Assembly: GCF_018881815.1 (NCBI RefSeq)
Contig: NZ_JACVPP010000001.1
Span: forward strand, 1,931,654 to 1,995,653
Length of the DNA stretch: 64,000 bases
DNA from: Polynucleobacter sp. MWH-HuK1
GTDB taxonomy: Bacteria; Pseudomonadota; Gammaproteobacteria; Burkholderiales; Burkholderiaceae
Direction: 5' to 3'
In this document: piece by piece, positions 19,248-27,732 of the stretch
Numbering within the stretch: the stretch's first letter is position 1
Layout: each line of letters begins with the position of its first letter
Made by a program: the position numbers and the translations under genes
The notes under the pieces: generated by a model
Databases searched by the model: none
Seen by the model: only the letters and a program-made list of their open reading frames with translations
Told to the model about the DNA's origin: nothing

Positions 19248-19550
19248 TTAGTGATAAAGACGATTAACTTTTGATTTAGTCAGGCGTTGGTTTTGATAAA
19301 GCTTTCCAACAGTCACGATCGCGCGATCTTCACGGGACTCAATTAAGTAACTTCTCAAGTTCTCATGATTTTTTGCGATGAAGAAATGACCGAACTCCGC
19401 TTCCATTTCTTTAATAGACTTCTTGCTAAAAAATCTCATTACGCAACCGTGTGGGGCTGGTCGAACTTCGCCATAAGTCTGTAATAACCGCTCCACTCCA
19501 TAATTAATGCCTCTTTGCTGCGCTCTTACTTCTGCATGTTTGGTTTTCAT
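19248..19550 (-). CDS. Hypothetical protein, 100 aa, first gene of the helicase block
   Basis: A basic small protein starting MKTKHAEVRAQQRGINYGVERLL and containing DRAIVTVGKLYQNQRLTK. The RAQQRGI and VTVGKLY parts recall the DUF4258/BrnT-like small-nuclease fold, but the similarity is weak. A strong GGAGG lies 6 nt before the ATG. It leads the minus-strand run 19550 to 16771, and the 180 bp upstream contains the block's likely promoter and the terminator of the anti-sigma gene. Confidence 0.55.
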   Translation of the reverse strand: MKTKHAEVRAQQRGINYGVERLLQTYGEVRPAPHGCVMRFFSKKSIKEMEAEFGHFFIAKNHENLRSYLIESREDRAIVTVGKLYQNQRLTKSKVNRLYH

Positions 19551-19692
19551 AAATCCTCCGGGTTAATGAACAAACGAAGGGATTTGCTTTTGTTTCTCGC
19601 CAATTTCTTCGCTCTTAACTACAAGACGAGTGGATTTGGGGAAAGTCAGGGGCCCCAATCAAAAAAATATGAAAATAGGGCCCAGAAATGAG

Positions 19693-19715
19693 AAAAGGCC
19701 CTAAAAGGGCCTTTT
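19693..19715 (-). terminator. Hairpin terminator after the anti-sigma gene
   Basis: A perfect 9-bp stem, AAAAGGCCC with its complement, has a 5-nt loop. It lies 24 nt past the stop of the gene at 19739, and the U tract on the minus strand is short. Confidence 0.6.
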
Positions 19716-19738
19716 ATAGGGGGTTAACTCCTAAAAAA

Positions 19739-20299
19739 CTACTTTTTACTCCGTCCAATGGTGGCATTAACTGTTCCCACAGCCTCTGGCTTTAAGCCCA
19801 ACAGCGACTTAACCTTCTCCTGATCCTTAGCGTTTGCTTTGAATCGCTTGATATAGAGTCCATATTTACCGCCCGCTTGTGTAGCCTCAACTTCCATATC
19901 TGCATCTAATGCTGCCGAGATAACTTCGAAAACAAACTCTTTTGGATTTGGAACTTGCAAATAAATGTTTTCTTGAGCGGACGAGGTCTGGCTCATAACA
20001 TTTTCATCTCCCACCCCCCTAGTTGTGACCGTTGCCGGCATCATAATAAAGCGGCTAATTAAAATACCCACTGAAAACGCCGCCACCATTGACGCCGCGA
20101 ATCCTTTCCACCTAACTGCGAATGATTTTTTGGGCTGAGATAAAGCTGCTAATTTTCGCCCAAATGACTGCTTAAGGTACTCTGGGGTCTCTTTAGTGAT
20201 TCCGAGATTTTTCTCAAACTTCTCAATTGAGCGCTTAATTATCTCTTCTTGCTCTTTTGAAAATAAATTGTCTTGAGGATTTTGATTATTTGTAGTCAT
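19739..20299 (-). CDS. Probable membrane-bound anti-sigma factor
   Basis: 186 residues: a cytoplasmic N-terminal region (1-62) with helices EEIIKRSIEKFEKNLG and PEYLKQSFGRKLAALS, one membrane segment (about 65-85), and an extracytoplasmic domain (about 90-186). The layout, and a position 13 nt after an ECF sigma gene on the same strand, match sigma/anti-sigma pairs. No zinc-binding anti-sigma HxxxCxxC motif is visible, so it is not a ZAS-type protein. Assignment is by layout and context only. Confidence 0.65.
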   Translation of the reverse strand: MTTNNQNPQDNLFSKEQEEIIKRSIEKFEKNLGITKETPEYLKQSFGRKLAALSQPKKSFAVRWKGFAASMVAAFSVGILISRFIMMPATVTTRGVGDENVMSQTSSAQENIYLQVPNPKEFVFEVISAALDADMEVEATQAGGKYGLYIKRFKANAKDQEKVKSLLGLKPEAVGTVNATIGRSKK

Positions 20300-20312
20300 G
20301 CGGAAGCCCTCT

Positions 20313-20900
20313 TTATTTCTCTAAGCAATGTTCAATATATGGAGCCAACTTCTTTTTGCTCTCATATATATATTGCTTAGTTGCAGCCTCAGTCCTAGAA
20401 ATAACTTCAGCAATCTCAACGATTGCCATATTGTCGAGAGACATCGAGATAGCAGCTGCATTCTGTGGAAATTTTTTAGAAAAAACAATCAATCCCTTTG
20501 ATACGCAATCCTGGACATCAAATTCAGCAGCCAAAGAATTACTGGGCGATATAGGAGGGTCATCGTCAGAAAAATCTGCCTCCTCTGGCAATGGAATTTC
20601 ATATTTCTTATACGCCCTCTTAAAGAGATCTATTGCCGTATTTTCAGTAATAGTCATCACCCAAGAGACTAAAGACTCAGCCGATTTAGGCCGTGAAGTG
20701 GTAGACGCCAGTTTAAGAAATGCGTCTTGCACAATATCTTGAGCCTCACCCACAGAGAGATCTTGATGCTGATAACGCAATTTTTTATACATAACCGGTT
20801 GAAATTCCTCATAAATTCTTTGGATAGCATCAATCTTTTCAATAGCGCTGCCATTCACAAATTTATGAAAAATTGCTTCTTTTTCTAATTGACTCAACAT
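20313..20900 (-). CDS. ECF-type RNA polymerase sigma factor
   Basis: The 195-residue sigma-70 family protein has region 2 (FQPVMYKKLRYQHQDLSVGEAQDIVQDAFLKLAS, about residues 34-67) and region 4 with a helix-turn-helix (IVEIAEVISRTEAATKQYIYESKKKLAPYI, about residues 159-188). Regions 1 and 3 are absent, as in ECF factors. It is divergent from the caspase-like gene at 20991 across a 90-bp gap, so it may control that promoter and its own. Confidence 0.85.
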   Translation of the reverse strand: MLSQLEKEAIFHKFVNGSAIEKIDAIQRIYEEFQPVMYKKLRYQHQDLSVGEAQDIVQDAFLKLASTTSRPKSAESLVSWVMTITENTAIDLFKRAYKKYEIPLPEEADFSDDDPPISPSNSLAAEFDVQDCVSKGLIVFSKKFPQNAAAISMSLDNMAIVEIAEVISRTEAATKQYIYESKKKLAPYIEHCLEK

Positions 20901-20990
20901 AAAGACGACTCGGGCTGTAAAAAGTCAGGGTTGGAATATAAAATTAATTACAGTTATTCTTACTAATAATATCTTATCAATGGAATTTGA

Positions 20991-22118
20991 ATGTCTGAGA
21001 AAGGCCCAATCATCCTCCTTTCAACTGCCGTAGTAGTAGGAATTGCAGTTGGTGCCTTTTATTGGAATGCTATCAAGCCAACAAAAGAGCAAAGTGAACA
21101 ACTACTCATAAGCTCGACAATTCGAGGTGAAGTTTGCAAAAAGATTCAGAGTGAAGTAGATCAGTACAAACAGTCCCCCGATACATTTAAAAGGGGCACC
21201 CTTAGAAACATTAAGAATGAAGCTACACAAAACGCAAAAATTGAGCTTCCTCAATTCCCAGCAGAACGTCAGATTCTGTACCTTGATCGCAAACCCATTA
21301 TTAGTAACTGTGAAAGTCTGGCTCAAGGGTGGGTAAAAATTCCAAGCACTTTTCCAGAATTTTATGAGGCCGAGCTCCAAGAAATGGGGTTAGCAGTGGG
21401 CCAGACGAATCCAAGTCAGCCAATGATGGCCAATACCGATACTGCACAAAAAAGAATTGCATTAGTAATTGGAAACTCAAGCTACGCATCCAGACCTCTT
21501 AAAAATCCTGTTAATGATGCGGATGACATGACAGCATTTTTAAAAAGCGCAGGCTTCAAAGTCATGGAAGTAAAAAATGCGGATATTTTTCAACTAAGAT
21601 CTTCAATCAAAAACTTTGAAGATAACTTACCAGCTTATGATGTAGGGCTAATCTATTACTCTGGCCATGGTATTGAGTTTAAAGGCTCAAATTATCTTAT
21701 ACCCGTAGATGCTCAACTTAAGAATGAGCAAGACATTCCTAGACAAGGCTATGACATCAGCAATATCCTAAATAAAATGTCTAAAACAAATCAAAAAACT
21801 TCAATCTTTATTCTTGATGCATGCAGAAATAATCCAGTCTTCTCACAATATAGGTCAGCTGCAGATGGTTTAACTCAAATGGCGGCGCCAAGTGGAGCTA
21901 TTATTGCCTTTTCTGCTGCACCTGGACAGGTTGCTAGCGATGGAAATGGTAGAAATAGTCCATACACAGCAGCCCTCTTATCTAAAGCCAAAGTACCCAA
22001 TAAAAAAATTGAAGACATCCTAAAAGAGACTTCACAAAAGGTTTCGGATGATACTGGAGGCAGACAAATTCCTTGGTACAACAGTAGTCTTGTTGGTGAT
22101 TTTTATTTCAGTAAGTAA
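20991..22118 (+). CDS. Membrane-anchored caspase-like (peptidase C14) protein
   Basis: The 375 residues begin with one membrane segment (about 7-24). A linker domain to about 150 follows, then a caspase fold: KRIALVIGNSSY, the catalytic His in YYSGHG (H226) and the catalytic Cys in LDACRNNP (C278). Both catalytic residues are present. The proposed topology puts the protease outside the cytoplasm. It is divergent from an ECF sigma gene and followed after 3 nt by a small membrane protein gene. The substrate is unknown. Confidence 0.85.
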   Translation: MSEKGPIILLSTAVVVGIAVGAFYWNAIKPTKEQSEQLLISSTIRGEVCKKIQSEVDQYKQSPDTFKRGTLRNIKNEATQNAKIELPQFPAERQILYLDRKPIISNCESLAQGWVKIPSTFPEFYEAELQEMGLAVGQTNPSQPMMANTDTAQKRIALVIGNSSYASRPLKNPVNDADDMTAFLKSAGFKVMEVKNADIFQLRSSIKNFEDNLPAYDVGLIYYSGHGIEFKGSNYLIPVDAQLKNEQDIPRQGYDISNILNKMSKTNQKTSIFILDACRNNPVFSQYRSAADGLTQMAAPSGAIIAFSAAPGQVASDGNGRNSPYTAALLSKAKVPNKKIEDILKETSQKVSDDTGGRQIPWYNSSLVGDFYFSK

Positions 22119-22121
22119 GTC

Positions 22122-22541
22122 ATGAATTTAATTTATAAATTACCTAAATGGCTAAGGTGGATTCTTCTACCATTTGCAAGTCTTCTTACCATTCTTCTGG
22201 TTAACATTCTTGGAAAATTAGCAGCAAAAATATTACTTTTTCTATCTAATCCCGGGGGATGGTCTGAGAATTTTTTTGAATTTTTTCTCAATCCAGGAAT
22301 TGCTGGATTTTGCGCCGTCTATGTTGCAATGGCATTTGCTCCAAAAAATAAAAAATTTGTTGGGTATGCTGCGGCTTTCGTTTGGATTGCAGTTGCTGGT
22401 GCCTTAGCTGTTTTTAACTTTATGCTCAGAGAGTGGCCATCAGTCTTACAGTCCGTCACCACAATAGCTGGATGTGTATTTGCCATTTACGATCCACTTC
22501 CTGAAGAAGACCCACAGGATGAGCGCTCACGCATTTATTGA
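22122..22541 (+). CDS. Small multi-pass membrane protein, 139 aa
   Basis: Three to four hydrophobic segments (about residues 12-42, 56-72, 80-100, 105-125) are followed by a short acidic tail (PLPEEDPQDERSRIY). The family is not recognised. It starts 3 nt after the caspase-like gene and is surely co-transcribed with it, so it is a likely partner in the membrane. Its stop overlaps the end of the convergent second caspase gene by 7 nt. Confidence 0.65.
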   Translation: MNLIYKLPKWLRWILLPFASLLTILLVNILGKLAAKILLFLSNPGGWSENFFEFFLNPGIAGFCAVYVAMAFAPKNKKFVGYAAAFVWIAVAGALAVFNFMLREWPSVLQSVTTIAGCVFAIYDPLPEEDPQDERSRIY

Positions 22542-24793
22542 CTAGAAATATTAGAGAGCACTAATTTTCCTCCGCTCAAGGAGCCATACTCCCAAGGCTC
22601 TTGCTTACCTTGCGTAGCCTTTAGTACATCGTCTCGAACATTACGCAAAAGAATGGCAATATCTTCCTTTTCGCCAATTAGAGTTGCTAAGGCCCCTGTA
22701 TATGGGCTATTTTTGCCCTCAGGTCCGTCAAATGCTACACCACCATCCTTTGTTGCAAAGGATATCAAGGTGCCTCTTGGGACGTTCATCGGCGCCAAAC
22801 CATGATTGGCAAATGTGGCTGCTGAAGATTTAAATGGCTTTGTTCTGCAAGCATCTAAGAAAATAATTTTGCTCTTTCCGGGAAGGTTTCTACGAATGAT
22901 GTCATTGAGACTAACCCCATCTATTGCAACAATATCTTCTTTGCTTCTAAAGTCCATATCCGTAGGTAAAAGGTAATTAACGCCCCCAAGCTGCATGCCG
23001 TGGCCAGAATAATAGAAAACAGTTACATCTGCATCCCTGGCCTTCTCAGAAAAATTCATTAAGGCACTCATAAATGATTTTCTATTTAAATCGGGAGCAT
23101 ATGTGACATTAAATCCAAAGCTCCTTAATTTTGTAGCCATGAGACTTGCATCATTGAGCGCATTACCCAATCGTCCAGATTGATATTGAGAGTTCCCAAT
23201 AACCAATGCATAAAGTGCGGGCTTGCGACTACCCGTGGATACTTTATCTTCTTTAATAGTTGAAGGAGTCAAAGCAATGAGGTTGGGTGGTGAAGATGTT
23301 CTAAGCTCAAATAACTCATCAATTGAGTTACGCATATCTGGCATGTCCTTGACATAATTACCAGCAAGAATTTTATTCATTCGATGCAATCTTGAATCAG
23401 CATCTTCACCCTGTAATTTTTCTCGAATCTCATACCACTTCTTCGCTTCCATCAGATGAGCAGAATCTGTGTAGTTATCCTCATACATATCTGCAATTTG
23501 CTCAGCTATTTGATCATTCGGGCTTTCTTCATATTTTTTAGTTAAATATTGAATAATCTGAAAAGGCTTGTTTTTTAAGTTTGGTGGCAACGGTCCTAAT
23601 GCTTCCAAGATATGATCTTTTTTATCTAAATCCTTATATCTTTTAAGTAGTGCCTTGAACTGATCTTCGGGCAAGTCGATCTTGCCTTCGTATGCATACC
23701 AAATAAGATTGTCGGGACCATATTCACTATCAGCGCCATCAATAATATGTACCTGGGCTAATCTCTTATTGCGAACATTAGAGTTAACTGCAGCTCCAAA
23801 TAAAACCCCTAAATTATTACGAGCATGATTAATTAAGTCCTGATTCCTCATGGCAATAGCCTTTTTTAGACCTTCCTCCATAAGTAACTGCGCCAAGGGT
23901 TCATTAACTACACCACGCTCACCAACAAACTGTACCCAGCCCTCATCAACGAAATCTACAGCCTCAATCGATCCATATTTTTTCTGACGCTCTTTAAGAA
24001 ACTTTTCTGTTTTTGAAATTAACTCAGGTAATTTGATCCTTTCAACTTCCTGAATCTCTTCAGGCTTTAAGGACTCAATCGCAGCCTTTAAATCGCTCTG
24101 GTAGTTTGGAAAATCTACAAGCTCTGGATTCTTAAGGTCATATAAAGCTTTTAACCAAGCTGCATTCAATACATCCGTAAGCTGCAAGAACTTAGAGTTA
24201 TCAATGATGTACCAAATGGGGGATGAGGCTCCACGTCTAATGGACTCCAAAGCAAAAGGAATGGACTTTTGTAAATTAGATGGCTTGTACTTTCCATTCC
24301 CATACAGCTTCATGAGAACCAATGAGCTAGACATGGATTTATCTCTTATTAATGCAGCCTCAATCTCATCAAGCCCCTTTTTTGTATGTCGCTGCAAAAC
24401 TATTTGTGAATAACGATCTATCGCGATGGGGCTATCCTGATCGGCAGCTTTGCGGTAATAAGTCATTGCCTTAACATTATCTTTAACTAGGCCACCATAC
24501 CCATTGAGGTACAAGTACCCCAATACCCCCTGACTTACGGAATCATTTTTAGCTGCAGCCTTAGAGGCCCAAAATAATGCTTCATCATAATTTTGCTTAG
24601 TTCCAAGTCCATTCACATACATTCTTGCCAAATAACTTTGAGCCTTTAGGATCCCTTTATTGGCGTATTCCTGAAAGATTGGCAGAGCCTTGTCGTATTG
24701 TTTGGACTGGAAAAGATCTACAGCCTCTGGTAAAGAAGCCGCATTGGCAATGGCGCATAAAGCACAGAGAATAAGAGAAACTATCTTAGTCAT
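22535..24793 (-). CDS. Secreted Sel1-repeat protein with C-terminal caspase domain
   Basis: 752 residues: a signal peptide (1-19), Sel1/TPR-like repeats in the first 130 residues (YANKGILKAQSYLARMYVNGLGTKQNYDEALFWASKAA), a long helical middle, and a C-terminal peptidase C14 domain (about 525-750) with H598 in YYSGHG and C649 in LDACRTKP. The helical repeats probably bind a partner and the caspase domain cuts. The protein should act in the periplasm. It is the second caspase-fold gene in 4 kb, arranged tail-to-tail with the first operon. Confidence 0.85.
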   Translation of the reverse strand: MTKIVSLILCALCAIANAASLPEAVDLFQSKQYDKALPIFQEYANKGILKAQSYLARMYVNGLGTKQNYDEALFWASKAAAKNDSVSQGVLGYLYLNGYGGLVKDNVKAMTYYRKAADQDSPIAIDRYSQIVLQRHTKKGLDEIEAALIRDKSMSSSLVLMKLYGNGKYKPSNLQKSIPFALESIRRGASSPIWYIIDNSKFLQLTDVLNAAWLKALYDLKNPELVDFPNYQSDLKAAIESLKPEEIQEVERIKLPELISKTEKFLKERQKKYGSIEAVDFVDEGWVQFVGERGVVNEPLAQLLMEEGLKKAIAMRNQDLINHARNNLGVLFGAAVNSNVRNKRLAQVHIIDGADSEYGPDNLIWYAYEGKIDLPEDQFKALLKRYKDLDKKDHILEALGPLPPNLKNKPFQIIQYLTKKYEESPNDQIAEQIADMYEDNYTDSAHLMEAKKWYEIREKLQGEDADSRLHRMNKILAGNYVKDMPDMRNSIDELFELRTSSPPNLIALTPSTIKEDKVSTGSRKPALYALVIGNSQYQSGRLGNALNDASLMATKLRSFGFNVTYAPDLNRKSFMSALMNFSEKARDADVTVFYYSGHGMQLGGVNYLLPTDMDFRSKEDIVAIDGVSLNDIIRRNLPGKSKIIFLDACRTKPFKSSAATFANHGLAPMNVPRGTLISFATKDGGVAFDGPEGKNSPYTGALATLIGEKEDIAILLRNVRDDVLKATQGKQEPWEYGSLSGGKLVLSNISSQ

Positions 24794-24907
24794 ACCTTGT
24801 TAATTTTATTCTGATAACCACCTCAATGGTCTCAAAAGTGCTAAATTAAAGAAGTATTCTTTAATGCTTCTAAATACGTACTTTTGAATGAAATGATGCC
24901 CACAAAT

Positions 24908-25210
24908 ATGAAACTAGCGCTCTTATTGAGCCTAAGCTTAACTTGCAGCCTATCTTTTGCTCAAGCTATATATGGGCCCAATGGTGAATATAAAGGCTAC
25001 ATGCAAACGTCGCCAAGTGGCGTAACTAATATTTATAACTCGCAAGGACAAAATACCCAATCATTTCAGACTGATAATGGGCAAACAAATTTTTACAGTC
25101 CGGCCGGGCGCTATGAAGGTACTGTCACCGCTCCAATTCAACCTCAACCTAATACCACAATTAATACCCCAAGACAGGTGCCTCAAGCTCCTTCGGTTAA
25201 GGGCTGGTAA
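24908..25210 (+). CDS. Small secreted protein with IYxxxG / GVTNIY modules
   Basis: A signal peptide (MKLALLLSLSLTCSLSFAQA) precedes a mature part made of three short beta-hairpin-like units: AIYGPNGEYKGYMQTSPSGVTN, IYNSQGQNTQSF and NFYSPAGRYEGTV. A Pro/Gln/Thr tail follows. The first unit matches the end of the NSPxNWx protein at 16323. The start is uncertain: in-frame ATGs at 24893 and 24896, and a TTG at 24884, would add a few residues, and none has a clear SD. Function is unknown; probably exported. Confidence 0.6.
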   Translation: MKLALLLSLSLTCSLSFAQAIYGPNGEYKGYMQTSPSGVTNIYNSQGQNTQSFQTDNGQTNFYSPAGRYEGTVTAPIQPQPNTTINTPRQVPQAPSVKGW

Positions 25211-25237
25211 TAAACTATTCTTAGTGAGGATGTTTTG

Positions 25238-25258
25238 AGCGTTACTTTAAGTAACGCT
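25238..25258. repeat. 21-bp palindrome, copy 1
   Basis: Arms AGCGTTACTT and AAGTAACGCT are separated by one T. The copy ends 2 bp before the integrase stop codon. Identical to copy 2 at 26743; copy 3 at 35159 differs only in the central base. Confidence 0.9.
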
Positions 25259-25260
25259 TA

Positions 25261-26619
25261 CTAAATCTGTACTTCATTCGAACTTTTTTTTAAGTTTCGC
25301 TTGCTCTGATAATCATCGCTTACCTTGCTACCAGATTCAATAAGCTTGCGGGTATTAGTTCCGCGTAACTGCTCAATAGCTTGTATAACTTGTAAGTGGC
25401 TATAGTGCTTTTCAATCATGAGTACGCTAGTACCCATCTGCTTAGCCAGCGTATGAATCGGCACTTGGTCATGAGTGAGCGATAAGGTAGCGTAGGTATG
25501 CCTGAGGCTATAAAACACTCGCTTTTGATTAGTCTTAGGATCTATTAATAAACCATGGTCTGCTAAGAAGGTATCGAACATATGATTCAGGACATCACTT
25601 AAGTCTCTACCCTCTTTAGTTCTAAAGATGTAATCGTCATTTGTAGGCTTAATCAGCTCAGCTAATGGATCTTTAATAGAGCTCTTCACGCCATAGTTAC
25701 GCATAGCAATACGCTCTAGCACTCTAATACTAGGTAAGCGTCCAATAATCTGTCTTTGCCCAGTTTTACCTTTAACTGTCATTTCGCAGCTACGGTTAAG
25801 ACTGTGTACTTCAATAACTTCACCCTCTTCGTCTATTTGGTCTGTCACTGTACTAATAGGGTTCATCATGAAACGAATTTGTTTCCATTTCATATCCAAT
25901 AATTCAATACCTGGCCTTGCGCCAGTATCAATCAGCATTTCTACATAGTCTCGTAGGATCTCTCTACGTTCACGAGCATCCTTAGTTCTAGCTGATTGAA
26001 TATAAGGACCTAAGTTCTTAAGTAGTGCACGAATCTCGTGCAGTTCAAATGCTGGGCGGCGAACACTCTCTTTAGTTTTGCCATCTAATTTAGGACGATT
26101 ACTCTCTGTTAAGTAACCTCTAACAATGGCTTCATCAAAGACCCTGTTAAATGCGGCATTTTGGGTTTTACGATTGCTATTTGATAAAGCGGTACCGTAT
26201 GTAGCTTCTCGGTCATCGTAGTACTGCTGTAGTGCGTCGTAATCAATATTAGTAATAAGCCTTTGCCCCAAGCTTGGAATAAAGCGCTCTTTAATAATAC
26301 GGATGTAGTCGTTGTAGATAACCTTACCTAAGCCACCACGTAAATCCCGCTCCATCCGATCTATTGCCAACATGGCAATATCTTTAAATCGTTTGGTAAC
26401 CACTGGAATACCAGAGCGTTTACGAATCTCCGCTTCTACTAATAGCTCTTTAGCTTTATTAATTGCTAGGTCAAGTTGAGTTTCTTTAGTTGTAGCCCTA
26501 ATCCACTTGTTATCCACCTTATAGCGACATTGCCATACAGCACTATGTTCACGTTGGTACAGGGTTAGGTTACGGTGTATGAGTTGATGTGTACTTTCTT
26601 TTTTAATTGCCATACACAT
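25261..26619 (-). CDS. Tyrosine recombinase/phage integrase
   Basis: 452 residues with an N-terminal arm-binding part, a core-binding region (about 80-180) and a catalytic domain. Catalytic residues seen are R235 (TGARPGIE), R373-H374 (YSLRHTYA) and the nucleophile Y406 (EKHYSHL). The usual first His of HxLRH is Tyr, and the His/Trp position reads Thr in KQMGTS; this KQMGTSxxMIEKHYSHL form occurs in a known integrase subgroup. It presumably moves the adjacent RM island. Palindrome copies lie just beyond both ends of the gene. Confidence 0.9.
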   Translation of the reverse strand: MCMAIKKESTHQLIHRNLTLYQREHSAVWQCRYKVDNKWIRATTKETQLDLAINKAKELLVEAEIRKRSGIPVVTKRFKDIAMLAIDRMERDLRGGLGKVIYNDYIRIIKERFIPSLGQRLITNIDYDALQQYYDDREATYGTALSNSNRKTQNAAFNRVFDEAIVRGYLTESNRPKLDGKTKESVRRPAFELHEIRALLKNLGPYIQSARTKDARERREILRDYVEMLIDTGARPGIELLDMKWKQIRFMMNPISTVTDQIDEEGEVIEVHSLNRSCEMTVKGKTGQRQIIGRLPSIRVLERIAMRNYGVKSSIKDPLAELIKPTNDDYIFRTKEGRDLSDVLNHMFDTFLADHGLLIDPKTNQKRVFYSLRHTYATLSLTHDQVPIHTLAKQMGTSVLMIEKHYSHLQVIQAIEQLRGTNTRKLIESGSKVSDDYQSKRNLKKSSNEVQI

Positions 26620-26742
26620 ACTGTAGCTTCTGAGCCCCAGCTAGAGCAACCTGATTGGATGAATTACCAAGGTCAATTTAGCCAAAAGAATAAGTGACTA
26701 ACTCATGGATATTTATGGAAGAGTATGGGGAGTTTGTGGGCG

Positions 26743-26763
26743 AGCGTTACTTTAAGTAACGCT
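26743..26763. repeat. 21-bp palindrome, copy 2
   Basis: Identical to copy 1, in the 154-bp gap between the integrase start and the end of the GIY-YIG gene. It lies 11 bp from the GIY-YIG stop. Confidence 0.9.
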
Positions 26764-26773
26764 CAGAATAAAT

Positions 26774-27691
26774 TCATGCTCTACCGCGGGCTTTCCTAAT
26801 TAAATCTCCAAGACTTACCCCATCCTGAGAAACCCATCTATTTGCATTTGAAGTTCTACCGCGCACCACTGCAGCCGCAGCAGATCCCGATGAAAAGAAT
26901 TGATCTTCCGCAAAGAAGGCCTTTTGATCGAGGGTTTTAATAATTCCCGATTCAACTAATTGGCGCCGTTGACCAGCGTAAGCAGGGCTTTGCTGCTCAA
27001 ATGTTGGGAATACAGGCTCCATTACCTGGCTACCTTTTTTAACCATAACACCACCATCGACTATTTCTAAGGTGGAGTCCAAATTTCGGTAATCCATCTT
27101 GAACTGCATGCCTTTTGGCAAGGATGAATACAACGCCGCTTTTTTACCCTCTGAGCTATCAGATACGTCAGACTGATCATCCTCCTGGGCAACAACATCA
27201 TCCTCATCACCTAATGCTAACTGGTGGAATCCTAGTAACGGAAGAATCAAAAGAATATCATTGAGAAAGTTTTCGGCGAACGCATATTCAGACTCAGACA
27301 AGGCGGGAGCGATTGGCATATTGCCATTTTCCAAAGCTGCTTTACCTGCTTCTTTAGCTATCTGAATTAAGCGAGATTCCAAATGTTGAACATGTGCCTT
27401 ATTCAAACGGCCTGCCTCAGAATTAAAGAAAATCGCTTTTTTCCAAAAGTCTTTTTGGCGAACGTGAGACTCAAGACGAGGACCCACTGGATCACCTTCA
27501 CCAATATAAATTCTTCCGCTGCCAATTAGCATATAAACGCCGGGCTGCTGGAATTCTTTTCTACCCTTTACTTCACCAATCAATCCACGAGGAAATATCG
27601 TAGCTTTTCCAAGCCAGTTATTCATAGACGCCACTAGTACACCATCAGGGTCGCCAGAGGGAACGAATACTTCTAATGTAAATGGTCTCAT
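26774..27691 (-). CDS. GIY-YIG nuclease-like protein with DUF4357 C-terminus
   Basis: The 305 residues carry a GIY-YIG core (GVYMLIGSGRIYIGEGD at 51-67, with R72 in GPRLESH) and a C-terminal segment (about 195-305, LDSTLEIVDGGVMVKKGSQV...SPAYAGQRRQLVESG) that matches the DUF4357 pattern. Such proteins are frequent passengers of type I and other restriction loci, with no settled role. It is the last gene of the minus-strand RM cluster, 41 nt after the metallopeptidase gene. Confidence 0.8.
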   Translation of the reverse strand: MRPFTLEVFVPSGDPDGVLVASMNNWLGKATIFPRGLIGEVKGRKEFQQPGVYMLIGSGRIYIGEGDPVGPRLESHVRQKDFWKKAIFFNSEAGRLNKAHVQHLESRLIQIAKEAGKAALENGNMPIAPALSESEYAFAENFLNDILLILPLLGFHQLALGDEDDVVAQEDDQSDVSDSSEGKKAALYSSLPKGMQFKMDYRNLDSTLEIVDGGVMVKKGSQVMEPVFPTFEQQSPAYAGQRRQLVESGIIKTLDQKAFFAEDQFFSSGSAAAAVVRGRTSNANRWVSQDGVSLGDLIRKARGRA

Positions 27692-27732
27692 TTTTAACCT
27701 TTAAAAATTACAGGCAATACTTTAAGCGATAC

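Noticed and set aside
16771..19550. Intact prophage
   Set aside because: No capsid, terminase, portal, tail or lysis genes are visible in the accessory region.
20313..20900. Sigma factor of phage or flagellar type
   Set aside because: Only regions 2 and 4 are present and an anti-sigma-like membrane protein follows, which fits the ECF group.
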